A stretch of DNA of 64,000 bases, taken from positions 519,116-583,115 of the forward strand of contig JH720336.1 of the NCBI GenBank assembly GCA_000231825.2, in the 5' to 3' direction. A program made the translations under genes and the position numbers. Below the pieces are notes generated by a model. The model saw only the letters and a program-made list of their open reading frames with translations, was not told where the DNA came from and did no database searches. Source of the DNA: Tetrahymena elliotti 4EA. Taxonomy: Eukaryota > Ciliophora > Oligohymenophorea > Hymenostomatida > Tetrahymenidae. Within the stretch, counting starts at the first letter, position 1, and each line of letters begins with the position of its first letter. Positions 1-12,159 of this stretch are shown in pieces.

Positions 1-1000
1 ATTTTAATAATCACTACTTTATTCAACCCCAAATCCTTTGGATCTAAAATACTCTTCTTTTGCCTATTTAAAATATAAGAATATTACTTTAGGAATAGGA
101 AAAATAAGATAGAAATTACTTTTTCTTCTATTTTGGCGTCTTATTCTTATTTAATTTCTTAAAGAAAGCTATCAATTTATTTAATAGCTTTGATTTATAC
201 CAACGATTCTTGTATGATTTCACTAAGCATTTAGGCGATTTATGGGTATTCTTTAAAGAAATCATTATGTTTTTCAATGATTTTTTAAATTAACTCAGAA
301 GATTCATTAATGTAGAGATTAACTTAATCAATATCAATTGAAAGGCCACTTTCTATGTAAACTTTCTTAACTGAGCCATTTAAGAATTCTTATAAATTAT
401 TAGCGTAATCACTAAATTCATCAAGCTTGCTAAATATCTCTTTATAATTTTTATACTTTAAATAACAAATTTCTAAATGCTTTTTCATTGAAATAAATTA
501 CTTCAATTTATAAAACTTCTTCTAAGGTGTTAATTGCTCTTTCTCTTAAAATCTTAGTTTAAAGTTGGATATTGCAGTCAATAATATCTTTTAATTGCTA
601 CAATCTATCAGTAAATTCAATCTAATTATTAATTTACATTTTTTGATTTTATCAATTTCAAAAAAGAAGGTACTTACTTCCAGCTTATTTTGCTATTTTT
701 TCATTTTATCTTTTAATGTGGCATTCAGAAATTGATATTGTAATAAGTAAGATCTATAATTCTCAAACACTTTGAATTCCTATTCATATTTCAACTTTTG
801 CATCAATTCTTCTTCTCCTATAATTTCATCTTCAGCTACTATTTGTTAATTTAACCTGTATGTAACAATTTGCTCTAGACAATTATATCTGACAAATAAA
901 TATTACTTTTTTACTTTTAAGCGGAATTACTACTTGAATAAGATGCTGTTTATGGTCTTTAAGTACTTTGCTTATGACTTTCTTTTGAGGTTTATTTCAT
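1..1000 (-). CDS. Coiled-coil protein, 3' end beyond window (partial)
   Basis: Not recognised as a known family. The start ATG at 1000 opens a frame rich in Lys, Gln, Glu, Ile and Leu that uses TAA/TAG as Gln. Exon 1 (907-1000), an intron of 68 nt (839-906) and exon 2 (678-838) close in phase, and a last exon (1-63) after a 56-nt intron (64-119) is still open at the window edge. The exon between about 120 and 621 has heptad-like hydrophobic spacing and no Pro-rich parts, so a long coiled coil is likely. Around 450-500 the frame shifts by one base; a very small intron or an assembly error would explain it and I could not decide. Coding is fairly sure; function is unknown. A cytoskeletal or ciliary role is only a guess from the coiled coil. 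Confidence 0.6.
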
Positions 1001-2633
1001 TTTCTACTGATTATTTCAAAAACAAATTATTAAAATTTCAAAAATTTTAGATAAAAAATCAGTAATATTTTTATAATTCTAAAATCTTGTTAAAAAATCA
1101 ATTTTTGATATCTTAAACAGTATTTCAATCATAAAATCTAATATAAAATTAAATCTAAAACATTTCCTGCTTTGAAGCTCACTTTTTAAAATAAAATGAA
1201 ATGAAATAATATTGCAAGTTCTACATTTTTCAAATAAGCTGAAACACTTTTTTCACCAATACAGCTAAAGCATATCTAGTTAATGCTTATAAATATTAAA
1301 GTAATATTAAGAGACTAATTAATATTAAATTATGAAAAATCTTAAGATTTTAATCAAGAAATATGAAATTTTTTATTTTCTTCATTTAGTTAAGGTGTTT
1401 ATACTAATTTAGTCCATTCTAAATACTTATTTATTATAAAATTTATTCAAAAAGAATTTTTTAATTTAAAATGAGTTTATACATATCACTTACAGAAAAA
1501 TGAATGCAATATTAAAGATATTTTTTTTGATTTGGATAAAAATATATTACACAAAAAAAAAAGCAAAATCAATACTTTTAAAGCAAAGGTTATCTTAATT
1601 TAATTACACCACTTTTCATAAAAACTTAAATTTATTTTCATTTTCGAAATTATGTTATTTATATTTCTCTTCATAAATTTACATCTCCATTTATCTTATG
1701 TAAAAAAATATTTACTTTTCATCTCATAAAAAAATTTTTATAAAAATAATTTAGGTTAAACTTTGACAATTTAACAACAACAAATAAAAAGATTTTGAAA
1801 CTTTTAATTCTACTTAATGATTTTGAATGAAAATAGTGGAAATTTATAAGCTACATTAAAAATTAATACTTAATTTACATATTATTTTACAAAATATGTC
1901 TAAATAAAGTTATATCTCTATATACCTAATTTAAAAAAATCTTTATTAAAAACAGATAAAATGGATTTATCATGAAAATAATTCAAGTGAAAATTGTATC
2001 AGTCGACCAATAAAAAGTAAAATATTTTCTAAATTAAGGAAAATAAAGATGATTTTATTTGAATTTGATTTTAAATTTGATAAAAGAAAGCACTTTTAAG
2101 GAATAAAAATATCTTTTATTGATTAAGATGTTATTTATATAAAAATAATCTTTTTTAGTTGAAACTTTATGAGTTTTAAAACAAATCAGATGAGTTTTCA
2201 AAACAGAAAGCAAATATTTATTTTAAAAATGAGCTAAAAAAAATTAGAAATTTTATTTTTGAGTCAAAATTAGAAATAAAAATGTGTGATGATGATTTGA
2301 GATAAAAAATACATCACTGATTAAAAATGGAATCATTATCAGAAAATAAATAGGTAAATGAGTTCATAAACAAGTAAATGAGCCTAAGAAGCACCACAAT
2401 CAATAGAATTTGGAAATATAAAAATAAAATATTGATTTTGTTATTAAGAAAAGTAACAAATAACAGAATTATGAACGAATTTATGTGTGATAAAGTTTAC
2501 TCAGTATCCCTGCCAAGATATTTTTAAATTAATCAGAAAAATCTAAAAATCCTATTAATATTCTTGAAATATTATTAAAATTTTAATTTTACTAAAACTT
2601 TTCAGCATAAAAAAGATTAAATTTTAAAAGGAG
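1001..2633. other. AT-rich spacer
   Basis: About 1.6 kb of roughly 80% A+T between a divergent gene pair (minus gene ending its 5' side at 1000, plus gene starting at 2634). Homopolymer A and T runs are frequent and no frame shows coding-like composition. It probably holds both promoters, but I see no recognisable element. Confidence 0.5.
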
Positions 2634-3495
2634 ATGGATTTATTTTAGCAAGCAATTAGAGCTCTAGAGCCATACAAGTATGAAGACGATTGGGTTAAAA
2701 CTGTTCGTTATTATAATGATATGTTTTGGTACACTTATTCCTTATCAGGATTAGTAATTACAATTTAAATACATCAATCATTCTTTCTATAAAACATTCT
2801 GAACTCATCATAATTATGTTATATGAATTTCCTAAAATTTATTAAATATTAATTCAAATAGGTTCCACTCTTGATAGTAGCCCTTTATAGGTTCTTTTAC
2901 CCTTATTAAAATGAAAAGTCATTAAAAAATTAGCCCAATTTTAAGAAGACTAAAGGATTTTTCTTTGTAAAGTCATTAACCTTCTATGCATATTACTACT
3001 ATGTTATTGATGTGATTCTTACAGCAATTGATGGAAGCTACATGAATGTTTGTAGATTTGCTTTCCTTTCTCACCACATTCCTTCAATTCCTCTTCTTTA
3101 TTTTGTCAATCGCCTCAATTATTTACCTTGGTGGGGTATTATGATTGCTGGTAAATAATATATTCAAATAAAATAGAAATCAATGGATATTAGATTATTT
3201 TGTATTATACAACTTATGCCCAAAACAATCTAAAAAAGTTTATTTATTGAATTATTAATATTATTTTTAATCATTAAAAGCATGGCACGCTCTCTTGATT
3301 GCATTCCCTGATACCCAAATTTTGAATTACCCTTATCTTGCTATTATTTTTTACTTCCATTACATGGTTTTCTATAAAGATCCTTTCTGCACTATGGGTA
3401 TCTTTAAGAACATTTAGAAAATATTCCCTTTCATGTACATAGCTTTAGTTATAATTTGGTGGGTTGATTGCAAGAATCTTCTTCCATTTGTATGA
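2634..3495 (+). CDS. Polytopic membrane protein, possibly TLC/ELO-like
   Basis: Three exons (2634-2753, 2862-3150, 3281-3495) give 207 residues and close in phase; both introns are GT...AG, 108 and 130 nt. The first intron is a multiple of three with no TGA, so it could also be read through, but splicing joins two halves of a convincing membrane helix. I see about five hydrophobic segments rich in Tyr, Phe and Trp. Segment three carries Asp and Arg and is followed by a His-His pair (LSHHIPS, about residue 110), then a WHALL motif. A His-His pair within a helix is a mark of TLC-domain (ceramide synthase-like) and ELO elongase families, both ER lipid enzymes, but the surrounding residues do not fit either consensus well, and the protein is short for both. 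The family is tentative; a small multi-pass membrane protein is well supported. Confidence 0.65.
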
Positions 3496-5346
3496 GTTCA
3501 TAGACGAATTGAGTTAATTATATTATATAAAAATAATTGCTAAATCATATAAAACTATTAGTTAAAAATATTGATTGATTGCTCTTAATTATCATAAAAA
3601 TGAGCAATCTTAGTTAGTATAAGTTAATATTTAAGTGTTATACTTACTTACATTCTATATTTTACTAATTTCTTAAAAACTCATTATCATTAGTAAACAT
3701 TTATTTAACCAACCATTAAATATTTTCAAAATAAATTTAATCTGATGACTAACTAGTATTTAATAATACTTTATCTCAAATCCTTTTTGAAACAAGAACA
3801 TTAAAAGATATTTTTACTTGCTAAATTTATTTTTATCAAAATTTAAATTAAAATTTACTCAAAACTTGAATTTATTTAATCTTTAATCAAAATATTAATA
3901 ATTAATTATTTTGATATTCAAAACATCTTTTTTAGAGAAGATATTATTTTCAATTTATTTGATCCAATCACAATTTAAGTTTTTATTTCATTATAAATCT
4001 CAAAAAATAGAAAATAAAAAAATACATATGACATTCATAAAGAGTTTTTGTAAAAAAGTATTTAAACTTGTTTTAATAAATATTAAAATTATATTATTAA
4101 TTTATTTTATCATGTCAAATATTAATACACCAAAAAATTTAATTATAATTTTGGTAAAAGTATCAAAATTTCTTTAAGAACATACTTTTTAATTAAAATT
4201 TAAATAATTTATTTATTTATTTACCAAATTTAATCCATCTTATTTTATGATTTTTAAAAGATTATTTATCATGAAATATTTTGATTTTTAGTCATCAATA
4301 AGAATAGCTTCAAAAATTATTTATAAAGAAATAAATTTCTTATTTCTTTAAGTATTTTTGGTTTTTTTACTTTACTTTTAAAAATAATTAAAAACATAAT
4401 ATGAAATTAAAATTACTTTTCTTGAATGAAATAAGATGTAATAAAAAAATAAATAGGAAGTTATTATTTTAATAACTAACTACATACTGAGAATATAATA
4501 ATGGTATTTATAAAAATTATTATAATTTTAAGTAAACTATCTTAATTTGAATTACCAACTATTATGAACTCAATTAAAATAAGTTTTTTATTATAAATGA
4601 TTAATCATAAAAAAAATATTACTTTTGGAATATAAAATATATAAACAAAAATAATGAAGAGCTTGGATTAGAAATGGATAAAAATAAATTAATAGCTTAA
4701 ACATGTTTGAAATATTATTTTTCTAGAATGAATTTTTCTACAAAAATACAGTAATAGATTTAGAGGGTAGTATTTTGATTACTAAATGGATTAGATTTTA
4801 TCAATTTGTTTAACAATATTAACAAGTATTTAAGTGCATGAGTTAGAAATAGTATGATTTATTATTCAAGATAAATAAATTTATACTTTTATTTTTTTGT
4901 GGTATCTGATGATTTAAGTTAAAAATAAAGCATTCTCAACCACCATAATGTTCTGTAATAATTTTTAATTCACTTATTTTTAGGATCATTTAATTAGAAT
5001 TTTGATTAAATCTAGAAAAAATCATCCAAAATTTTTTTATGATGAAAGGAATTTAAAATGGATTATTTATTCATTGAGGAGTGTAATTGAGAAGAAAATA
5101 TACATGACAAAACAAATCATTTGTACATAATCGAACAGAAAAATAAATAAATATTTGATATGTTGATTTTTAAAATTAAAATAAATATTTTAAAAATTAA
5201 AATTAGTAGGTAATGAAAATAAATACAAAAATATCACAAAATTCAATTAAATTGATTAATTAATTAATTATTCTGTTTTGATATTGATAGTTAAAGTTGT
5301 CATGTCCTAATCACTTACGTAGTTAGTATAACTTTTTAATCATTCG
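3496..5346. other. AT-rich spacer
   Basis: A 1.85 kb convergent spacer between a plus gene and a minus gene. An 88-codon standard-code frame at 3911-4177 is Lys/Ile/Leu/Phe noise of the kind AT-rich DNA gives, with no start context or splice logic; I do not annotate it as a gene. Confidence 0.5.
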
Positions 5347-7063
5347 TCATAAATCTAATTGAAAATTTATTTCATTCTCTCTAAAGTTGAATCCATAAAT
5401 TCCATTCCACCCCTTACCAAACAAATAAACTCTATTTTTAGAAGTCAAAATTAAATTCATTATTTTAACTTAAATATCTTACGTTTGGCTGTATTCGTCA
5501 GTGGCTAATGTGTTAGGATGAATTAAAGTATCTTCTTCTTATCCAATTTCAACTCCACGAGAAGCAAATTTAGAGACCTCTTCCAACTCAATTGACCTTA
5601 AAATATTTGTATTATCAAATTAATTGTAGAAAATTAAATAAAAAGTTACTTGACGAATTTTCCATTAGCCTTATCGAAAACATGAATTTTGGAAGTTTTT
5701 GGCTCTAGAATTAACAATAAATTCAAAAGAGAGGCAATTTAATAGTCTTCTAGCTTTGAAATTGTATCCAATCCAGATAACTTTCGTATTTATTAATAAT
5801 AAAAATTTAATTATCGATGTATTAAACAAGTTAAGCTTAAATTAATTAAAATAATTCAGTAAAATGGGTTAGAATGAAACTTTTTGACTCAAGAATAATT
5901 CTATAAGATGAATACTATTCCATTCTTTCTAAAATATAAGCTCAATTTTATAATTTGTGGAATAATTTCAAATGTTTCAAACTAGATTGTTAAATCATAA
6001 ATATGTTATTGTTCATTCAAAACAACTCATCAAAATAAACATTTTTTATTGTTTTTTTTCCTGAATACAAAAACGTGATTCTAGCTTTTTTAATTAAGAA
6101 TGGAGAACGTATGTTTATTTGTTTGCATTTATTTTTCAAGCTTTAATTAGTAGATGTGATTATATTTTGAATCCATCAAAAATTAAGCTTTAAAGTGAAA
6201 TGAGTTAAATTAGAGCCAGCTTAATATTTGTTCAATTTTGTAAGAAATGTTAAATTAATGAACAAAAAATAATTGAATTCAGTCAAATAAGTAATATTCC
6301 TAGAGGCTAAAGAGATAAATGAAATAACTTAAAGTTGAAATCAGCTCAATATTTTTTAATTAATTTTGATTTCCCACAAAGTAATTTTATAAAAGTAAGG
6401 ATTATTCAATTTTAATTCATTCTTTCATTGATTATTTTCAGAAATGATTAATTAACTTACCTCAATTTGTCTTTTGGGATTTTCAAATTTGCTATCTATG
6501 ATATGGAGATTCTTTTAGCTATCAACGATTAATATTTCACTCTTTTTTTCTCCTTTAGAGATTCTTTTAGAGTAGCAGAATGCCTAATATTATGGAACTG
6601 CTTTACCTATTTTTTCAGTTAAATTTTCTCCAAGCGATTTAGATTCAGATCTAGTTTGTTATTTTAATAAAAAAAACGTATTTTGTCAATTTTCTATATC
6701 ATAAAATTTCTTTCTATTCTAATAAGGTATATTAATTAAAATAGGCCAGCTTTGAATTATTGATTCAAGTTGGCATAAATTAAAGGTGGGTATGAGAAAT
6801 CAAAAATATAAATAAATATCTCTTACAATAACAACATACCCCAAATTGTAATAATTATTAAAAAATTCTATTTACTTGTCTTCATGAGATTTTGAAATAA
6901 AGTTAATTTTAGAGTCATCTAAATAAACGTAAAGTAATTAAGTCTAAACAAATCCTTTGGAAGATTAAGTAGAGTTTGTCACACTAAATGTGTTAATTTC
7001 TGTCTTCTTCTCATTTATTTATTGTGTCAAGTAAAAGATCTGAGTTTCATAGTTGAAAAACAT
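5347..7063 (-). CDS. Beta-propeller-like protein, multi-exon
   Basis: Exons recovered from the 3' end: 5347-5431 (TGA stop), 5483-5596, 5650-5780 and 6461-6650, joined in phase by introns of 51, 53 and 680 nt, plus a 5' exon about 6837-7063 whose downstream junction I could not phase. The start may be the ATG at 7063 or lie upstream. The protein repeats short beta-strand-like units such as ILIVDSQKNLHIID, SKIHVFDKANGKFV and TVYLFGKGWNGIYGF: hydrophobic strand, Asp/Asn turn, second strand, as in WD, kelch or NHL propellers, but without a clear signature for one of them. There is no signal peptide or membrane helix. The long intron 5781-6460 may hide another exon. Function unknown; the fold is an inference from strand pattern only. 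Confidence 0.6.
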
Positions 7064-9652
7064 TGATGAACTAGTTTTTTAAAAATATATTTTAAGAATA
7101 AAACCAATTTCCAAAAGATATTATTCATGAAAATATGTCTTTAATCATGTTTCATTAAATAGAAAGAATACCAAATTCGTAAAGCAGGGAAGGGAAGAGG
7201 TTACAAAAATTAATGTAATATATGATTATGAAATATTGTTAGTCACTTCATAGAAAAAAATCTATGTCAATGACAATTAAAATGTACATTAAAGTAAGTT
7301 ATGTTAGTTTAATTATGTTCTAAAATTTATTTCAAATAAATAATTCCAAAAATTTGTTTGAATTTTAATTAATTAAAATTATAAATTATAAAAATTATAT
7401 AAAATAATAGTTAATCAATAGATTTGCGTTATTTCATAATTATTATTTTTGGTATTTTCTTTGAAATTTTAAGAAATATCAATTAAATGTAAATTAAGAA
7501 ATTTAATTTCAAAATTATTGCATCACTTATTTATTACTAAAATTATATTTTCTCACTATTACTTATTTATGTAATCTAAAAAAATAAATAGTACTATCAT
7601 TTGATTTCATTATGGAAATGTAAGCTATTTATTTTTAGAATATATTATGAATAAGTTTTTGAAAATAAACAGAAATTGTTCATTTTGTAACTATCATATG
7701 TCTAAATTGATAATTAAGACCAGAATGTAATTGATTGAATTAACATAATTTTTAAATAGCTTTCTAAAATTAATGTAAAATTAAAATTAAATAATATTTA
7801 GAGCCTATTTTTTGTAATATTTAAGCTTAGGCTATAACTATGCAGCAAGAAATGCATTTATAGATTATTCCATCACTAAACTAGCCAAAATCATTTAGAT
7901 TTAAATAATATTAAGTATCTGACTAAAATTAAGTGTAAACTATTTTTGATGCATACATATTATTGTTTGGGTATAGTACAAATTAATTATTTATTTATTC
8001 TTAACAAGTAAAATTAACTAAATTAAATTTAAAAACTAAATATTTAGGGCATCTCTAAATAAAGTAAAAGTGATTTTTGGTACAAAATTCACTTTAAAAT
8101 TATTTTATTTTGTTTATGATTTATTTGAAATTAAAGCTGTGGCTTAGATTGTAATTCAAATGCTTTTTAGGTTACGAAAGATTTTATTTGTATTTAAATT
8201 AAACCTGGGTATTTACTTAATTGAATTTTTATAGATTTAGTTGGAAATTAAATTTTCGTTCTTCTTTTATTTTAAAAATATAAAGAAAAGGAAAAAATTT
8301 ATGCAAAATATGCCTTTAAAAAGATTTTTAAAATGATTTTTTGGATTAATCTTACTCTTTTTGTTGGAAATAAGTTAATTTTTATAAATTGCGTTTTTAG
8401 AAAATATTTAAAAATTATGATTTTTTGTAACTTTTAAAAGAATATTATCACTGCTTATTTATTAGATTAATTACAAAACTTTTTAAAAATCAATGAATAT
8501 GCTTGTCTTAAGAAAAAATGGCTTTAAAAATAGATTATTTATTACGGATTGTAAGTGGTAGTTGTATAATCCTTATCAAAAGAGTATACATTATTAATTT
8601 AGCAGCATTTAATCAAATCAATCAGTTTTTAGTCTGTTTCCTTTTTTATTTAAAACTATTAACGAGGAGTCAAGGGGGGTTGAGGGTCTAAGAAGGCAGT
8701 TATCAAAAAGAGGATTAATAATGCTACAAAATATAACTTGCTCCACTTTAAAAATGTTATTTTATCAGCTAATGGAAGATTTTTCATCTAATTTTAAATC
8801 TATATTCCTTTAATGTCTATCTATCTATGTATACTATTTGCTTTTTCAATACTTTTCTATCCAAAAATATTAAAGATTAACTAGTTTTTTCACATATAGC
8901 AAAAGCAAACAAAAAATCAAAGTGGCTAAAGAAAGAATTGATTTATCTTTAGAGACTTATAATATGCCCAAAAATAATAACTCATAAAATCTATCTCATT
9001 TAATCTTGTTTTGAGAAAATTTATTTTTTAGAATTGCTAATAATTTAAAACGAAGATCATCTAATCAAATCTCCATTTTTGCTGTCTTATTTTTAAGAAA
9101 ATTTGTTTAAAGAAGAAGAAGAAGAAAAATCAAAGAAAAACTGAATATGGTTTTGAAATATTAAAAATAAACAAAATACATAAATGAATGAATGATTATT
9201 AAACTGATTAAATGAATGATTGATTGAGATGGTCATAGAAAAGAAGAAAAAAAATTAAATTATAATGAATGGAAAAAATTAGTTTTTAAAAACTAAAAAT
9301 AGGAAAAAGGATAAGAAGAGTTTAATTAAACATACAATTTTGTTATAGATTATTTATGGGGTAAGTTGGTTAGTCAATTATTTATTTAATTTAATTTGAT
9401 AGATGTGGTTGTTTGTCTAATTATAGGATTACTTTAATTACTTTCTAGCTATTTTTCTACGTATTTATTTAATGCATCACAATTGGTTTTAATCATTCTT
9501 ATAAAATCAGATTATCAAAAATCAGTTTGCTTTTAAATATTCAGACTTTCTTCCTCAACTATAATCAAAAAAAATTAAAAACAAATCAAATAAACAAACA
9601 AAATCAGTAAAAACACCAACAAAAAAATTTAAAAACTTCTACTAAAAAAAAA
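7064..9652. other. AT-rich spacer with a short G-rich island
   Basis: A 2.6 kb spacer between divergent genes. It is featureless A+T apart from 8661-8700, which holds a GGGGGG run and several G pairs and stands out sharply from its surroundings. The last 100 bases before 9653 are an A-rich, C-containing leader with CAAA repeats, typical of the 5' flank of a highly expressed Tetrahymena gene. Confidence 0.5.
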
Positions 9653-10123
9653 ATGAGAAAAATTACTCCCTTAGTTGTTTCCGGCTCTTCTGCTATTGGT
9701 AAGAATGCCTTTGCCTCTAGATTGGTTAAGGAACACCCTGACATGTTCAAGTTAGCTCCCCCTGTTAACCAAACCTAATAAATGGAACAAGAATTCTTCA
9801 AGGCTGAAAAGGAAAACAAGATTCCTATCTTCCAAGTTAACGAAGTTGAACTTGCTGGAAGCATCAAGCAAAAGGTTGGTACCACCAATGGTCTTCACAT
9901 CATTCCCCCCAACATTGAAACTTTCAGAGAAAGACTCGAAAAGACTGAAGAATGCACTATTGAAAAAATCAACAGAACTTGCGAATCAATCAAGAGTGAA
10001 TTAAACAAGGCCTTCGAAAGCGATTTATATAGCACTGAAGATTTCATCGTAGCCAATAAAGATTTCGAAAAGTCCTATTAGCAATTCAAGAAGAGAGTCT
10101 TCGACATGTACAAATAAAACTGA
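9653..10123 (+). CDS. Short guanylate-kinase-like protein (probable pseudoenzyme)
   Basis: A single 157-codon exon; the start ATG at 9653 follows an AAAA leader, the stop is TGA at 10121. The N-terminus PLVVSGSSAIGKNAF matches the guanylate kinase P-loop (usually VSGPSGVGKST), but the Ser/Thr after the Lys is Asn18. The C-terminal half, from IFQVNEVELAGSI through IIPPNIETFRERLEK, matches the family segment with a D-x-D/QG motif, an IxPPS strand and the RL helix. What lies between them in real enzymes, the S-H-T-T-R and Y-x-F GMP-binding region, is missing: only about 30 unrelated residues join the halves. The length, 156 residues, compares with about 190-200 in active enzymes. Codons favour GCC, AAG, CTC, TTC and AAC, unlike all neighbours, so it is probably very highly expressed. 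I infer a structural or regulatory protein rather than a kinase. Confidence 0.8.
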
Positions 10124-12015
10124 TTAAATAGCCGATTTGTTCTTTTGAATGAATATCAAAAATATTAGTGATAAACTTATAACTGCAAATAAAATGATTA
10201 ATCAATCATAAAATAAATAAACAACCAAGTCTCATTCACTACTATTATAAATACTCTTCGGAAGATTGGTCAATCCAAAAAACTACTTTTTATAATATAT
10301 ACATACTTCAATAAAAACCATTTCAAATCTTACTCTTAAAAATTAATAAAATTTGTATGACTACATAATCTCTACATAACTTTGTAAATTCATATAATAT
10401 TCAATTTCTGATTAAAACTTCCCTCTCAATTATTAAAATTATTTAAAATTAATTCAAAAAAATTCAAACATCATCTGATAAAAATTTTATTGTAATAGAT
10501 TTCACTATTTTACTCAAAAGATATTAAAAATTAGAAATTTTTTCTTAACAAATAAACAATTATAAATCTATAATTTCTTTCATTATTTTCACCAGAATCT
10601 TTTTTATTTTATTATAAAATTTCTCACGAAAAAATCAATATTTTTTCCAATAATAATTTTTATAATTTGGAAGTAGATTCAAATAATTTAAAACTCTTTT
10701 ATTAAATACAGCTCATCACTTATTAAGACATTGTTAGTGTCCATATTTAATATTTATTTTCTATGATGTTTTTTCTTTTGTTTTTACATTCAAATAATAT
10801 ATTATCTTATTTTACTTTGATTTTTTTCTTAGATTATTTTTAAAAGTTTAATGAAATGTAAAATACTTGTCTTTAAATGACATTGAAGAATATATTTTTG
10901 ACAAAAAAGAAACTTGATTTTGTGTTTGGTCTTATTTGTGCTTTAAAATTGTTAAGTAATTTAGTATATTAACTTTGGTATGAAATTTAAGAATATTTAT
11001 TTAACTAAATTCAATAAAAGAAATGGAAAAAACTTTTGAAATTCGATTCTAAATCTTTTTGAAATTTGAGATAGTTTGTTAGACATTTAAGTATAAGAAT
11101 AAATTTTATAATTAAATTATCTTGAACAGGCAGGCAGATTATCAGATTCCTAACATGCAAATTAAAATAGATTGATTGGATCTTAATTAAAATTTAATTT
11201 TTCTAGTGAAAATATGAAAATTTACATTATTAAATTTACTTAATTTTTTTAAAGCTGATTTCAAACTGAAAAATTAAATAAAAAAATAAATGTCCATTTT
11301 TATAAATATTTTCTCATTTCAGAAACAAAATTTTACACCAAAAATATTTTCGTTTTGATGTTAAATTCCAAAAAATATGTTTGCATGTTTTTGAAAGATC
11401 GTTAAATTTTGTTTTGACCAAATATTTAAACAATTTTTTCTACTTTTATTAATCTATGTTTATGCTTTCTTTCAAACACCCAACATTTCTTATTAACTTT
11501 TTTTAAAGTATTTTGAGCCCTTTATCGATGTTTCTAAAACTTATAAAGTGTATCTTGCTATACTTTTTAAGGTTTTTTGCTTATTTTTGATCTATTTTTG
11601 CCTTTAAAATATTTTATCAAATAGTAGCTTATCTTTTAAAATGAATATAAATTTTTCATTTGAAAGAATCAATTAAAAATCAAACAATTATGTATATGAA
11701 AGGTCCCCGAATAATTAATTCACTTGAAGGTGAGTGAATGAATGATTTAAAAAAGTAATAGTAAGTTTCTTAATTGTCATTTTTGAAAATTAAAAAATTG
11801 ATCGACCAAAAAATTAATTTCCACAAATCGAGTAAATCGTCATTTAAGAAAGTTACGTAATTTGAAAATACATTCGCAAACCACTAATCTTATACTTAAA
11901 TTAAATAATTGAGCAAACTAATTACATTCAAACACAAATTGTTTTCCTTCATAATTTCCCACAATTAAATTTTTGAGTTAAGAAAATATATAAAGCTTTC
12001 ATAAATGGAGATAAA

Positions 12016-12159
12016 ATGACTTCTACTGAAGAACAACCATAAAAATCAAAATATTTTGACAAATAACACATCAAAATGTTGACTTTAATCAAAAAATTGG
12101 AATGTAATTTAATTACATTTGATGTATATTAGTTACATGCCTTAATCTATTAAGATTGA
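12016..12159 (+). CDS. Possible 47-residue micro-ORF
   Basis: ATG at 12016 in an AAAATG context opens a frame that starts MTSTEEQPQKSKYF, with two TAA/TAG read as Gln, and ends at TGA 12157-12159. The first 25 residues look coding (acidic, then basic and polar), the rest less so. It could be a real small protein, the first exon of a gene whose remainder I do not see, or chance in AT-rich DNA. No motif is recognisable. Confidence 0.2.

Noticed and set aside
3911..4177. 88-codon frame rich in Lys, Ile, Phe
   Set aside because: AT-rich noise; no coding composition in flanks and no plausible Gln-coded extension.
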